A DNA stretch of 64,000 bases, from the NCBI RefSeq assembly GCF_003347665.1, contig NZ_QDGA01000001.1, positions 1-64,000 on the forward strand, in the 5' to 3' direction. This DNA is from Microvirga calopogonii. Its GTDB lineage: Bacteria; Pseudomonadota; Alphaproteobacteria; Rhizobiales; Beijerinckiaceae. How positions within the stretch are numbered: position 1 is the first letter of the stretch; each line of letters starts with the position of its first letter. Positions 17,535 through 26,600 of this stretch are shown here, piece by piece. The notes under the pieces were generated by a model. It was not told where the DNA came from. It made no database searches and saw only the letters and a program-made list of their open reading frames with translations. The translations under genes and the position numbers were made by a program.

Positions 17535-17543
17535 CCTTGGCAA
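17516..17543 (-). promoter_or_regulatory. Predicted promoter of the ligase gene
   Basis: On the minus strand TTGCCA (17543-17538) is followed after 16 bases by TAAAAT (17521-17516), a near-consensus -10 box. The geometry relative to the palindrome is the same as at the monooxygenase promoter to within one base. The leader to ATG 17327 would be about 180 bases, unusually long. Confidence 0.5.
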
Positions 17544-17724
17544 TCCCAAAGATTGGGCAAAGACTGGGGATGCCGGATAGAAAGCTCCGACAAAGGGAGT
17601 GTTCGGCACAAAAGTTTTGCGGCAGAGTATCGCCGACTTGTCCGTCGAGGCGTCGCACGTCCCGTCGGAAACAATCACGCAGCACAGCCAATGTGCGCAG
17701 GGAACAGCCACTCGGGAGACTATG

Positions 17725-18900
17725 ATGAACCTAACGATCAAAACCCTTGGCCTTGCGGCGGCCGTCGGCCTGGCCGCAGCCCCGGCTATGGCGCAGGAGA
17801 AGCTGAAGGTCGGCCTGTTGCTGACCCTCTCCGGCCCTTCGGCCGTGCTGGGCCAGCATGCCCGCGACGGTTTTCAGCTCGCCGTGAAGGATCTCGGCGG
17901 CAAGCTCGGCGGACGGGATGTGGACGTCATCGTGGTCGACGATGAGCTGAAGCCCGACGTGGCAGTGACGAAGGTGAAGGGTCTTCTGGAGCGCGACAAG
18001 GTCGATTTCGTCGTCGGCCCGATCTTCTCCAACGTGGCGGTCGCCACCCAGAAGCCCATCGTCGACGCCAAGACTTTCTACATCAGCGTGAATGCCGGCC
18101 CGTCGAACCTCGCCGGCAAGAGCTGCAGCCCGTACTTCTTCGCCACGTCCTACCAGAACGATCAGAACCATGAGGTTCTCGGCAAGGTCGCGCAGGACCG
18201 GGGCTACAAGAAGGTCTATCTGCTGGCGCCGAACTATCAGGCCGGCAAGGATGCGCTCGCCGGGTTCAAGCGGCACTACAAGGGCGAGATCGTCGAGGAA
18301 TCCTACATCCCGCTCAACACGCTCGACTTCCAGTCCGAGCTTGCCAAGATCGCGTCCATGCAGCCCGATGCGATCTTCACCTTCATGCCGGGCGGCATGG
18401 GCGTGAACCTCGTCAAGCAATACCGCGCCGCCGGCCTCGCCGACCGCATCCCGTTCCTATCGGCCTTCACGGTCGACGAGACGAACCTGCCCGCGCAGCA
18501 GGACGCCGCCATCGGCATGCTCAGCGGCTCGAACTGGGCTCCGAACATGGATACCCCGGAGAACAAGAAGTTCGTCGCCGCCTATGAGGCGGCCTACAAC
18601 ACCGTACCCGCGTCCTACGCCATGCATTCCTACGATGCTGCCTTGCTGATCGACGCCGCCCTCAAGGCGACAGGCGGCAAGACCGACGACAAGGAAGCCC
18701 TGCGCGCCGCCATCAAGAAGGCGGATTTCAAGTCACTGCGCGGTGACTTCAAGTTCGGCGCCAACGGCTTCCCGATCCAGGACTTCTACCTCGTGAAGGC
18801 AGCCAAGCGTCCCGACGGCAAGCTGGAGACGGAGATCGTCGAGAAGGTGTTCGACGATTATGCGGACGCCTACGCCAAGGAATGCACCGCCACGAACTGA
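17725..18900 (+). CDS. HAAT-family binding protein of the aromatic locus
   Basis: A 391-residue type-I periplasmic binding protein with a signal peptide ending AAAPAMAQE and a mature start KLKVGLLLTLSGPSAVLGQH. The frame is open from 17599, but that part is not signal-like; GGGAG at 17714 is spaced correctly for ATG 17725 (ATG 17722 is one codon earlier). It is divergent from the ligase gene across operator 2, so the ligand is probably the aromatic acid that the ligase activates, as seen for benzoate-type HAAT systems. A perfect palindrome follows the stop. Confidence 0.9.
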   Translation: MNLTIKTLGLAAAVGLAAAPAMAQEKLKVGLLLTLSGPSAVLGQHARDGFQLAVKDLGGKLGGRDVDVIVVDDELKPDVAVTKVKGLLERDKVDFVVGPIFSNVAVATQKPIVDAKTFYISVNAGPSNLAGKSCSPYFFATSYQNDQNHEVLGKVAQDRGYKKVYLLAPNYQAGKDALAGFKRHYKGEIVEESYIPLNTLDFQSELAKIASMQPDAIFTFMPGGMGVNLVKQYRAAGLADRIPFLSAFTVDETNLPAQQDAAIGMLSGSNWAPNMDTPENKKFVAAYEAAYNTVPASYAMHSYDAALLIDAALKATGGKTDDKEALRAAIKKADFKSLRGDFKFGANGFPIQDFYLVKAAKRPDGKLETEIVEKVFDDYADAYAKECTATN

Positions 18901-18914
18901 GGCGTTCGCATAGC

Positions 18915-18950
18915 GGATCGATCTGCCTCGCGAGGCAGATCGATCCTTTT
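18915..18950 (+). terminator. Perfect 32-nt palindrome plus T4 after the binding-protein gene
   Basis: The arms GGATCGATCTGCCTCG (18915-18930) and CGAGGCAGATCGATCC (18931-18946) are exact reverse complements, followed by TTTT. It lies 14 bases after the stop and 73 bases before livH. The likely role is partial termination or 3'-end protection, leaving more binding-protein mRNA than permease mRNA. Four T residues make a weak terminator, in line with read-through. Confidence 0.75.
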
Positions 18951-19019
18951 CCGTGACGCCATCATCATGGTGCTTTCACATGAGAGCGCCCGAGCAGGCC
19001 TGTTGCCAGTGACGTGCCG

Positions 19020-19940
19020 ATGAACGCTACACTCCTCTTCGTCCAGGCTCTGAACGGCCTTCAGTTCGGCCTCATCCTTTTTCTCATCGCCGCCGGCCTC
19101 ACGCTCGTGTTCGGGGTGATGGACTTCATCAACCTCGCGCACGGCGTGCAGTACATGGTCGGCGCCTATCTGGTGGCGGCCTTCAGCGCCTGGACCGGCA
19201 GCTTCGGCTGGGCGCTGCTGCTCGCCCTGCCCTCGGCATTGGCCTTCGGCCTGCTGCTCGAAGTGCTGGTTTTCCGTCACCTCTACGACCGCGACCATCT
19301 CGATCAGGTGCTCGCCACGTTCGGCGTGATCCTGTTTCTGAACCAGGGCGTCAAGTTCGTCTGGGGCGCCGCTCCCTTGAGCGTTCCCGTTCCCGATCTG
19401 CTCTCGGGCTCGGTGGAGATCGCGAGCGGCCTGCTCTATCCCGTCTATCGCCTCGCTATCATCGCGGCGGGGCTTGTGGTCGCCGCCCTGCTCTATGTCC
19501 TGGTCAACCACACGCGCGTCGGCATGCTGGTGCGCGCGGGCGCCAGCAACGCCTCCATGGTGTCGGCGCTCGGCGTCAACATCCAGAGGCTGTTCATGAT
19601 CGTGTTCGGCTTCGGCGCCATGCTGGCGGGTTTCGCGGGCGCGATGGTCGCGCCGATCCTCTCCGTCGAGCCGGGCATGGGCGATAACATTCTGATCCTC
19701 GCCTTCGTGGTGATCGTGATCGGCGGCATCGGGTCGATCCGCGGCGCGTTCCTCGCGGCACTCCTGATCGGGCTGGTGGACACGGTCGGGCGCACCTTCG
19801 CGCCGAACCTGCTGCGCCTCTTTCTCGACCCGGCCGCCGCGAGCCAGACCGGCCGCGCCATCGCCCCGATGCTGATCTATATCTTCATGGCGGCCGTGCT
19901 GTTCTTCCGCCCCTCGGGCCTGTTCCCCGTGAAGCGCTAG
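19020..19940 (+). CDS. HAAT transporter permease, LivH type (aromatic locus)
   Basis: A permease of 306 residues, with FLIAAGLTLVFGVMDFINLA near the N-terminus and VVIVIGGIGSIRGAFLAALL near the end, the LivH pattern. ATG 19020 is preferred over GTG 19014; both are without a strong ribosome site. It is separated from its binding-protein gene by the palindrome and followed by livM after only seven bases. Confidence 0.92.
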   Translation: MNATLLFVQALNGLQFGLILFLIAAGLTLVFGVMDFINLAHGVQYMVGAYLVAAFSAWTGSFGWALLLALPSALAFGLLLEVLVFRHLYDRDHLDQVLATFGVILFLNQGVKFVWGAAPLSVPVPDLLSGSVEIASGLLYPVYRLAIIAAGLVVAALLYVLVNHTRVGMLVRAGASNASMVSALGVNIQRLFMIVFGFGAMLAGFAGAMVAPILSVEPGMGDNILILAFVVIVIGGIGSIRGAFLAALLIGLVDTVGRTFAPNLLRLFLDPAAASQTGRAIAPMLIYIFMAAVLFFRPSGLFPVKR

Positions 19941-19947
19941 GGTGCCA

Positions 19948-20979
19948 ATGACCGAACTCGCTGAAACGCCCTCCGCCCCCATGCCATCGCTCACCACACG
20001 GTTCGAGATCGTCCCCATCGTTCTCTTCGCCGCCTTCGCGGCGGCCCCGCTGTTCGCCACCTACTCGGGTGCCGAGGGCTACGTCCTGTCCCTGCTGACG
20101 CGGGTGATGATCTTCGGCATCGCCGCCATGGCGCTCGATCTCATCCTCGGCTACGGGGCGCTCGTGAGCTTCGGACACGCAGCCTTCCTGGGGCTCGGCG
20201 GCTATGCGGTCGGCATCCTGGCCAGCCACGGCATCGAGGATGCCCTTGTGCAGATCCCCGTGGCGCTGGCCGCCTCTGCGCTCTTCGCTCTGATCACTGG
20301 GGCGATTTCGCTGCGGACCAAGGGTGTCTACTTCATCATGATCACCCTCGCCTTCGGGCAGATGCTGTACTTCCTCGCCACGTCGCTCGCGGCCTATGGC
20401 GGCGACGACGGCATGACCCTGTCGTCGCGCAGCCTCCTGGCCGGGTCCGGCATCCTGAAGAACGACTTCACCTTCTACTGGGTCTGTCTGCTCTGCCTTC
20501 TCGGCGCCTATGCGTTCTCGCGATCCGTCGTGGCCTCCAGGTTCGGGCGCGTTCTGCGCGGCACGCGGGAAAATGCCATCCGCATGGAAGCCATCGGCTT
20601 CCAGCCGTTCCGCTTCCAGCTCGCCGCCTACGTCATCAGCGGCATGCTGGCGGGACTTGCCGGGTGCCTGCTGGCGAACCAGGCGGAGTTCGTCAGCCCG
20701 GCCTTCATGACATGGCAGCGTTCGGGCGAGCTGATCTTCATGGTCGTGCTCGGCGGGCTCGGCTCCCTGCACGGCGCCATCATCGGCGCGGCCGCCTTCC
20801 TGCTTCTGGAGGAATTCCTGCCGGAGATCCTGCATTCCTCAAGCTTCTTCCTGAGCGAGGCGACTCGGTCTCATCTCGCGGAGAACTGGAAGATGGTGTT
20901 CGGTCCCCTGCTCATCCTGATCGTTCTGTTCGCCAGGGGCGGGATCATGGGCCTGCTGCGGAGGTCGCACCATGGCTGA
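19948..20979 (+). CDS. HAAT transporter permease, LivM type (aromatic locus)
   Basis: A permease of 343 residues with the LivM motif LDLILGYGALVSFGHAAFLG and the late segment VVLGGLGSLHGAIIGAAAFL. GTG 19942 would add two codons; I chose ATG 19948. Its last eight bases overlap the LivG-type gene. Confidence 0.92.
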   Translation: MTELAETPSAPMPSLTTRFEIVPIVLFAAFAAAPLFATYSGAEGYVLSLLTRVMIFGIAAMALDLILGYGALVSFGHAAFLGLGGYAVGILASHGIEDALVQIPVALAASALFALITGAISLRTKGVYFIMITLAFGQMLYFLATSLAAYGGDDGMTLSSRSLLAGSGILKNDFTFYWVCLLCLLGAYAFSRSVVASRFGRVLRGTRENAIRMEAIGFQPFRFQLAAYVISGMLAGLAGCLLANQAEFVSPAFMTWQRSGELIFMVVLGGLGSLHGAIIGAAAFLLLEEFLPEILHSSSFFLSEATRSHLAENWKMVFGPLLILIVLFARGGIMGLLRRSHHG

Positions 20980-21727
20980 GCCGCTTCTCGAATTGCGCAA
21001 CCTGCGCAAGACCTATGGCGCGCTCGTGGTCACCGACGATGTCAGCCTGTCCGTCCGGCCCGGCGAGCTGCACGCCATCATCGGCCCCAACGGGGCGGGC
21101 AAGACGACGCTGATCCACCAGATCTCGGGCACGCTGGCGTCGAATTCCGGATCCATCCTGTTTGGCGGCGAAGACGTGACGCAGCTTGCGATGCCGCAGC
21201 GCGTCCGGCGCGGCCTTGCCCGCTCGTTCCAGATCACGTCGATCCTCCCGGGCTTCTCGGCGCTTGAGAATGTGGCGCTGGCCGTCCAGGCGCGCTCGGG
21301 ATCGAGTTTCCGCCTTTTCGGCAATGCCGCGCACGAGAAGTCCCTGAACGAGCCTGCCATGGAATGCCTCGCGCAGGTCAACCTCGCGGCCCGCGCGCAC
21401 GTCCCCGCGGGACTTCTGTCGCACGGCGAGAAGCGACAGCTCGAACTCGCCATCGGTCTTGCGACCGCTCCGAAGCTGCTGCTTCTCGACGAGCCGCTCG
21501 CCGGCACGGGCCACGACGAATCCCAGCGCGTGGTCGAAACCCTGCGGCGCCTGAAGAGCCATCTCACCATCGTGCTGATCGAGCACGACATGGATGCGGT
21601 CTTCTCCCTGGCCGATCGCGTCTCCGTGCTCGTCTACGGCCGCGTCATCGCCACCGATACGCCCGAGCGGATCCGGGCGAATCCCGAGGTTCGCGCCGCC
21701 TATCTCGGCGAAGAGGAGACGGTCTGA
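20972..21727 (+). CDS. HAAT transporter ATPase, LivG type (aromatic locus)
   Basis: An ATPase of 251 residues: Walker A GPNGAGKTTLIHQIS, signature LSHGEKRQLELAIG, Walker B LLLLDEPLAGTGHDES. The signature has the LSHG form typical of LivG. It overlaps both neighbours (8 bases with livM, 1 base TGATG with livF), so translation is probably coupled. Confidence 0.92.
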   Translation: MAEPLLELRNLRKTYGALVVTDDVSLSVRPGELHAIIGPNGAGKTTLIHQISGTLASNSGSILFGGEDVTQLAMPQRVRRGLARSFQITSILPGFSALENVALAVQARSGSSFRLFGNAAHEKSLNEPAMECLAQVNLAARAHVPAGLLSHGEKRQLELAIGLATAPKLLLLDEPLAGTGHDESQRVVETLRRLKSHLTIVLIEHDMDAVFSLADRVSVLVYGRVIATDTPERIRANPEVRAAYLGEEETV

Positions 21728-22425
21728 TGCTCTCCGTCCGACAGCTCCAGGCGTCCTATGGCGCCGCCCAGGTCCTCTTCGACATCTCGCTCGAGGTCAA
21801 TGCCGGCGAGGTGGTGACGCTCATCGGCCGCAACGGCATGGGCAAGACCACCACCATCCGGTCCATCATGGGCCTGCTTCGCCCGCGCGGCGGCGAGGTG
21901 CGCTTCGACGGCGCGGCCGTGACGGGGCTCGCGCCCTATCGCATCGCGCAGACGGGCATCGGCCTCGTGCCGGAAGGGCGGCAGATCTTTCCGACGCTCA
22001 CGGTCGAGGAAAACCTCGTTGCGACGGCCTCAACCCGAACGGGCTCCCGACGCTGGACGCTCGATGCGGTTTATGACCTTTTCCCGCGCCTGAAGGAGCG
22101 CCGGAGCAACCTGGGCACGCAGCTCTCCGGGGGCGAGCAGCAGATGCTGGCCGTCGGCCGCGCACTGATGACCAACCCGAAGCTGCTCATCCTCGACGAG
22201 GCTACGGAAGGCCTGGCGCCGCTGATCCGCGCGGAGATCTGGACCTGCCTCAAGCGCCTCAAGGGCGAACGCCAGTCGATCCTTGTGATCGACAAGAATA
22301 TCGGCGCGCTGGCGAGCTTCGCCGACCGACACGTGATCATCGAGAAGGGCCGTTCGGTCTGGACGGGAACGAGCGAAGAGCTCATGAACGACACCAGCCT
22401 CAAGGACCGTTACCTCCACGTTTAA
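21727..22425 (+). CDS. HAAT transporter ATPase, LivF type (aromatic locus)
   Basis: An ATPase of 232 residues: Walker A GRNGMGKTTTIRSIMG, signature LSGGEQQMLAVGRAL, Walker B LLILDEATEGLAP. The Walker B Pro of the usual DEPTEG is Ala here, a mild change. The frame is open from 21364, but the sequence before 21727 is an overprint of the previous gene. It ends 11 bases before the hydrolase gene, so that gene belongs to the same transcript. Confidence 0.92.
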   Translation: MLSVRQLQASYGAAQVLFDISLEVNAGEVVTLIGRNGMGKTTTIRSIMGLLRPRGGEVRFDGAAVTGLAPYRIAQTGIGLVPEGRQIFPTLTVEENLVATASTRTGSRRWTLDAVYDLFPRLKERRSNLGTQLSGGEQQMLAVGRALMTNPKLLILDEATEGLAPLIRAEIWTCLKRLKGERQSILVIDKNIGALASFADRHVIIEKGRSVWTGTSEELMNDTSLKDRYLHV

Positions 22426-22436
22426 GGACAACCGCG

Positions 22437-23258
22437 ATGGCCGCCGAAGACCTCGACCTCGAGGCCGAGTACAACAACCGGGCGCGCGTTCCCGATCACC
22501 CGGCTCACATCGCAGGCTGGCAGCGGGATTCCGCCGCCTACCGCGAGAGCGCCCGCTGCGAGCTGGATCTTGCCTACGGGCCGGGCGAACGGAACCGGCT
22601 CGACCTGTTCCATCCGCAGAGCGGCGATGCCGGCGGCCCGGTGGTGCTGTTCATCCATGGCGGCTACTGGCAGGCGTTCGACAAGTCCTCGTCAAGCCAT
22701 CTGGCGCGCGGCGCCAACGGGCGCGGTCTGACGGTTGCGATCCCGAGTTACACGCTCGCGCCCGCCGCCAAACTCGCCGACATCGTGTCCGAGATCGAGG
22801 CTGCGGCCAATTTCGTCATCGGCCGCCTGGGTCGCCCTCTCGTCGTAACCGGTCACTCGGCCGGCGGGCATCTGACCGCGTGCCTCATGGCACGGCCCGA
22901 TGCGCTCCGGAGGCCCGTTCAAGCCGCCATGCCGATCTCCGGCTTGTTCGACCTGCCGCCGCTGGTTTCGACCTCGATCAACAAGGCTCTCGGCCTGACC
23001 CTCGAGGAAGCGCACTCATTGAGCCTGCTGGAATGGAAACCGCCCGCCGGCGGACGCCTCGTCGCCGTCGTCGGCGGTGCGGAAAGCAGCGAGTTCCTGC
23101 GCCAGTCCCGCGTCCTCGTCGAGCGATGGCGCAAGGCAGGCGTGACGACCCGCTACCACGAGGTGCCGGGAGCGCATCATTTCGACGTCATCGCCGGGCT
23201 CGCGGACCCGAACGACCCGCTCGTGAACATGCTCGTGGAGCTGGCGGAGGACGCTTGA
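22437..23258 (+). CDS. Alpha/beta hydrolase resembling arylformamidase (kynurenine formamidase)
   Basis: A 273-residue alpha/beta hydrolase. Residues 74-78 are HGGYW, the oxyanion-hole motif shared by arylformamidases; the nucleophile is Ser141 in GHSAGG, and the catalytic His is in GAHHFD near the C-terminus. The closest well-known relatives by motif are kynurenine formamidases, which release kynurenine from N-formylkynurenine, but esterases of the same subfamily exist. An AAGGA ribosome site precedes ATG 22437. It closes the transporter operon next to a likely aminobenzoate-CoA pathway, which makes hydrolysis of an anthranilate-related formamide, amide or ester plausible. Confidence 0.75.
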   Translation: MAAEDLDLEAEYNNRARVPDHPAHIAGWQRDSAAYRESARCELDLAYGPGERNRLDLFHPQSGDAGGPVVLFIHGGYWQAFDKSSSSHLARGANGRGLTVAIPSYTLAPAAKLADIVSEIEAAANFVIGRLGRPLVVTGHSAGGHLTACLMARPDALRRPVQAAMPISGLFDLPPLVSTSINKALGLTLEEAHSLSLLEWKPPAGGRLVAVVGGAESSEFLRQSRVLVERWRKAGVTTRYHEVPGAHHFDVIAGLADPNDPLVNMLVELAEDA

Positions 23259-23294
23259 GCCTTTTTAATCTATCCCGCAGGAACCGCGAAGAGC

Positions 23295-23522
23295 TTAGCT
23301 GTCGGCCCTGAGCTGCTCGACCACGCCCTGGCTCATGTATGGATGGCCCGCCTCGTTGAGTGCCCGGTCCAAGGCCTCGATGGCAATGAGGATTTTCGTA
23401 AGCTCCTCGGCCAGATCGACGGAGGGAAGCGGAGACTCGGAAATCTGCCGCGTCATCTCCCTGCGCCGCTTCACGAGGCTTTCACGTGCGGCGTTCAGCT
23501 CTTGAATTTCCTCGGACGTCAT
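23295..23522 (-). CDS. Small coiled-coil protein, function unknown
   Basis: A 75-residue acidic protein, largely helical: an N-terminal helix with heptads (EEIQELNAARESLVKRRREM), then a second helix (ELTKILIAIEALDRAL). I do not recognise the family. The frame is open to 23588, but ATG 23522 has a GTGAGGAG ribosome site. It lies downstream of the Mfd-like gene, on the same strand, after 90 bases. It does not look like SdhE, the usual neighbour of mfd in this class. Confidence 0.65.
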   Translation of the reverse strand: MTSEEIQELNAARESLVKRRREMTRQISESPLPSVDLAEELTKILIAIEALDRALNEAGHPYMSQGVVEQLRADS

Positions 23523-23612
23523 AGGCTCCTCACGATCATATCTCTTGTCATTATTAAGTCTGCCGGAGGCAATCCGTTCACGAGCCATATGCCCGAAGCG
23601 AACCGTGACCGT

Positions 23613-26600
23613 TCATCGCGAAAGAGAATCCAGCAAGTCAAGGATCATCCCGTGACGCTCCTCGGCCTGCTCGCTCGAGGCGGAGCAGACCAGGCGCTCC
23701 TTGCTCCAATCGAGCCTTCCCTGCGAGGCTTCGATCTTCGCCTGCAGAGACGGCTTCTCCGCCAAGCCCGGACGGAACGTCAAGGCGATCGCCTGCGGCC
23801 CCGCATCGATTCGGGCAATCCCCAGCTGCCGGCAAAGCTGCCGCAGATGGGCGAGCTTCAGAAGGTTCCGGACCGGTTCGGGGATGGAACCGAAGCGGTC
23901 CTCGATCTCCGCCTCCAGGTCCTCGATGCTCTCGGATGCATTGAAACGAGCGAGGCGGGCATGGAGATCGATCCGCATCTCGGGCTCGTTCACGTAGGTG
24001 TCCGGAATGGCGCCGGACAGGGCGATGTTGAGCTCCGGCGTCCAGTCGTCCTCCAGGCTCTCGCCGCGCAGGGCTTGCGCGAGCATATGCTGATACAGGT
24101 CGGTGCCGATCAGCTTGACGTGGCCGGCCTGATCCTCGCCCAGCAGCGCTCCCGCACCGCGTTGATCGAGATCCTGGGCGCTGATGGCAAACCCCGCTCC
24201 CAGCCGATCCAGGGCCGTCAGCGTTCGCAGGCGCTTCTCCGTTGCTTGCGGGAGTTTCTCACCGGGCTCCGTCAGCAGATAGGCCGTCCCCCGGACGCGC
24301 CCTCTCCCGACACGCCCGCGGAGCTGATGCAACTGCGCCATTCCGAAGCGATCCGCGCGCCACACCAGCATGGTATTGGCGCGGGGAACGTCCAATCCAC
24401 TCTCGATGATGTTGGTGGAAAGAAGGATATCACCCTCCCCGTCGGCAAAGCGCACCATCACATCGTCCGCCTCGGCGGGAGGCATCTGTCCGTGGGCGAT
24501 CACGATGTCCAGCTCCGGAACGAGCTCTGCCAGCCGCTCACGCATCGGCTCGATGTCCTCGACGCGAGAGCAGACAACGAAGCTCTGCCCCCGCCGCCGC
24601 CGCTCGCGCATGAGCGTAGCGCGCACGCTCGCCGGATCGAAAGGCGTCAAGAATGTGCGGATCGGTTGTCGGCGCGCAGGCGGCGTCGCAATGATGCTCA
24701 GCTCCTGCAATCCGACCAGCGCCGATTGCAACGTCCGGGGAATCGGTGTGGCGGTCATCGTCAGCACATGCGCTTCTGCCGACAGGTCCCTGAGTTTGGC
24801 CTTGTCTGCCACGCCGAAGCGCTGCTCCTCATCGATGACGACAAGCCCAAGATCGTTGAAGCTTATCCCTTTCGCAGCGAGCGCATGCGTGCCGATGACG
24901 ATACGAATGGACCCATCGGCTAGACCCTTCTTCACTGCCCGCGCATCCGATGGCGTTACGAGACGGGAGAGGTGCGCGACCTCGATGCCCAAACCCGCGA
25001 AGCGCCTCTCGAAGCTCCGCACATGCTGGCGGGCGAGAACGGTCGTCGGAGCGACGACAGCCACCTGCTTGCCCGAGAGCGCGACTGCGGCAGCGGCGCG
25101 GAGGGCAACCTCGGTCTTGCCGAAACCGACATCGCCGCAGACCAGGCGGTCCATCGCCCGGCCTGACGAGAGATCTTCGAGGACGGCTTCGATGGCGCTG
25201 ATCTGATCGGCTGTTTCGGAGAATGGGAAACGGGCGACGAAGCGTTCGTATTCGCGGCCCGGCGGGACAAGCGGCTCCAGCTTCCTTGCCTTGCGAGCTT
25301 CGACGAGGCTGATCAGATGTTTGGCCGTTTCCGCGATCTCAGATTCGATCTTCTCACGGCGCACCTGCCATGCATCGCCTTTCAACTTGTCCAGCGAGAG
25401 GGCGTCCGACATCGCACCGTAGCGCCAGACGCGGTCCATTTCCGTCGCCGGGACCAGAAGCGTCGTGTCGGCCGCGTAACCGAGCCTGACCGCTTCGCTC
25501 TCACCGGCATCGCCGGCGGTGACGGTCTCGATGCCCTGAAGCACTCCGATCCCGTGATCGATATGCACGACGGCATCACCGATCTGGAACGCCGTATCCG
25601 TGAAGCTCGACGCAGCGGAACTGACCTCGCTCGCCGCGCTGCTGCGAATACGGCTCCCCAGAACGTCCGTGGCCGTGATGAGCGCGATCCCGTCGCGCTC
25701 ATCGAGGAAGCCCTTCTTGAGGTCGGCCTGCAAGGCAAACCATCCATTAGGCGGACCGTTCACGACGGCATCCCAATCATCCACATCGTTGGGACGCCCG
25801 ACGGATTGAACCCGACGCCTGAGCCTGCTCAGATCCGAACGGGCCGCGGCAGTGATGACGATCTTCCGTCCAGCATCCGACTGAGCGCGCAGGAAATCCG
25901 CAAGGGCCTTTGAAGGGTTTGAAGAGATCGCGAAGTTCGGAACCGCATTCTGCAAGGAAACATCCGGCGCTGCCGCATGGATATAGACGACACGACGCTT
26001 CGACAGGAAGCTGACCCACTCGTCGTCCTGAATGAAGAGCCGTTCGGGCGCCATGGCCGATGCTGCTGGCCTGGCCTGCGTGCGCATATTGATCCGATTG
26101 TCGTAAGCGTCTGCCGCCTGCTCGATCACAAGCTGCCGCCTCTCCTCGAACTTCGCATCGAGGACAACGGTGGCTGCCGGCCAATAATCGAAGACGGTTT
26201 CCAAGTGCGGGTAAAAATCCGGCAACCGATGCTCAATTCCGTCGGATCGCTCGACGGGTCCTTCGCCATCGCCCGCCTCCTGCAGAACAACTTCCGAAGC
26301 CGGGCCGATCAAGAGATGGTCGACTTCCGCTTCCGACAATTGAGAGACCGGGTCGTAGGAACGAATGGCCGTGATGGTTCGTCCATCGTGCTCGGCCCGA
26401 TAGGGCAAGGGACTGTCGGCCGGAAAGAGATCGATCACCTGCCCCCGGATGGCCACCTCGCCCGGCTCATCCACCCGCTCATCCAGAATGTATCCCGCCC
26501 GATTTATATAATCGTTCAAGGCCTCCGCGGAAAACTCCTCGCCGGCCCGAAGGCCGAAGACGGTGTTCTTCACCATGTCACGCGGCGGCACCCTTTGGAG

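Noticed and set aside
17609..17628. GGCAC...TTGC resembling a sigma-54 promoter before the second binding-protein gene
   Set aside because: The gap between the GG and GC elements is two bases too long, and the first base of the -24 box is wrong.
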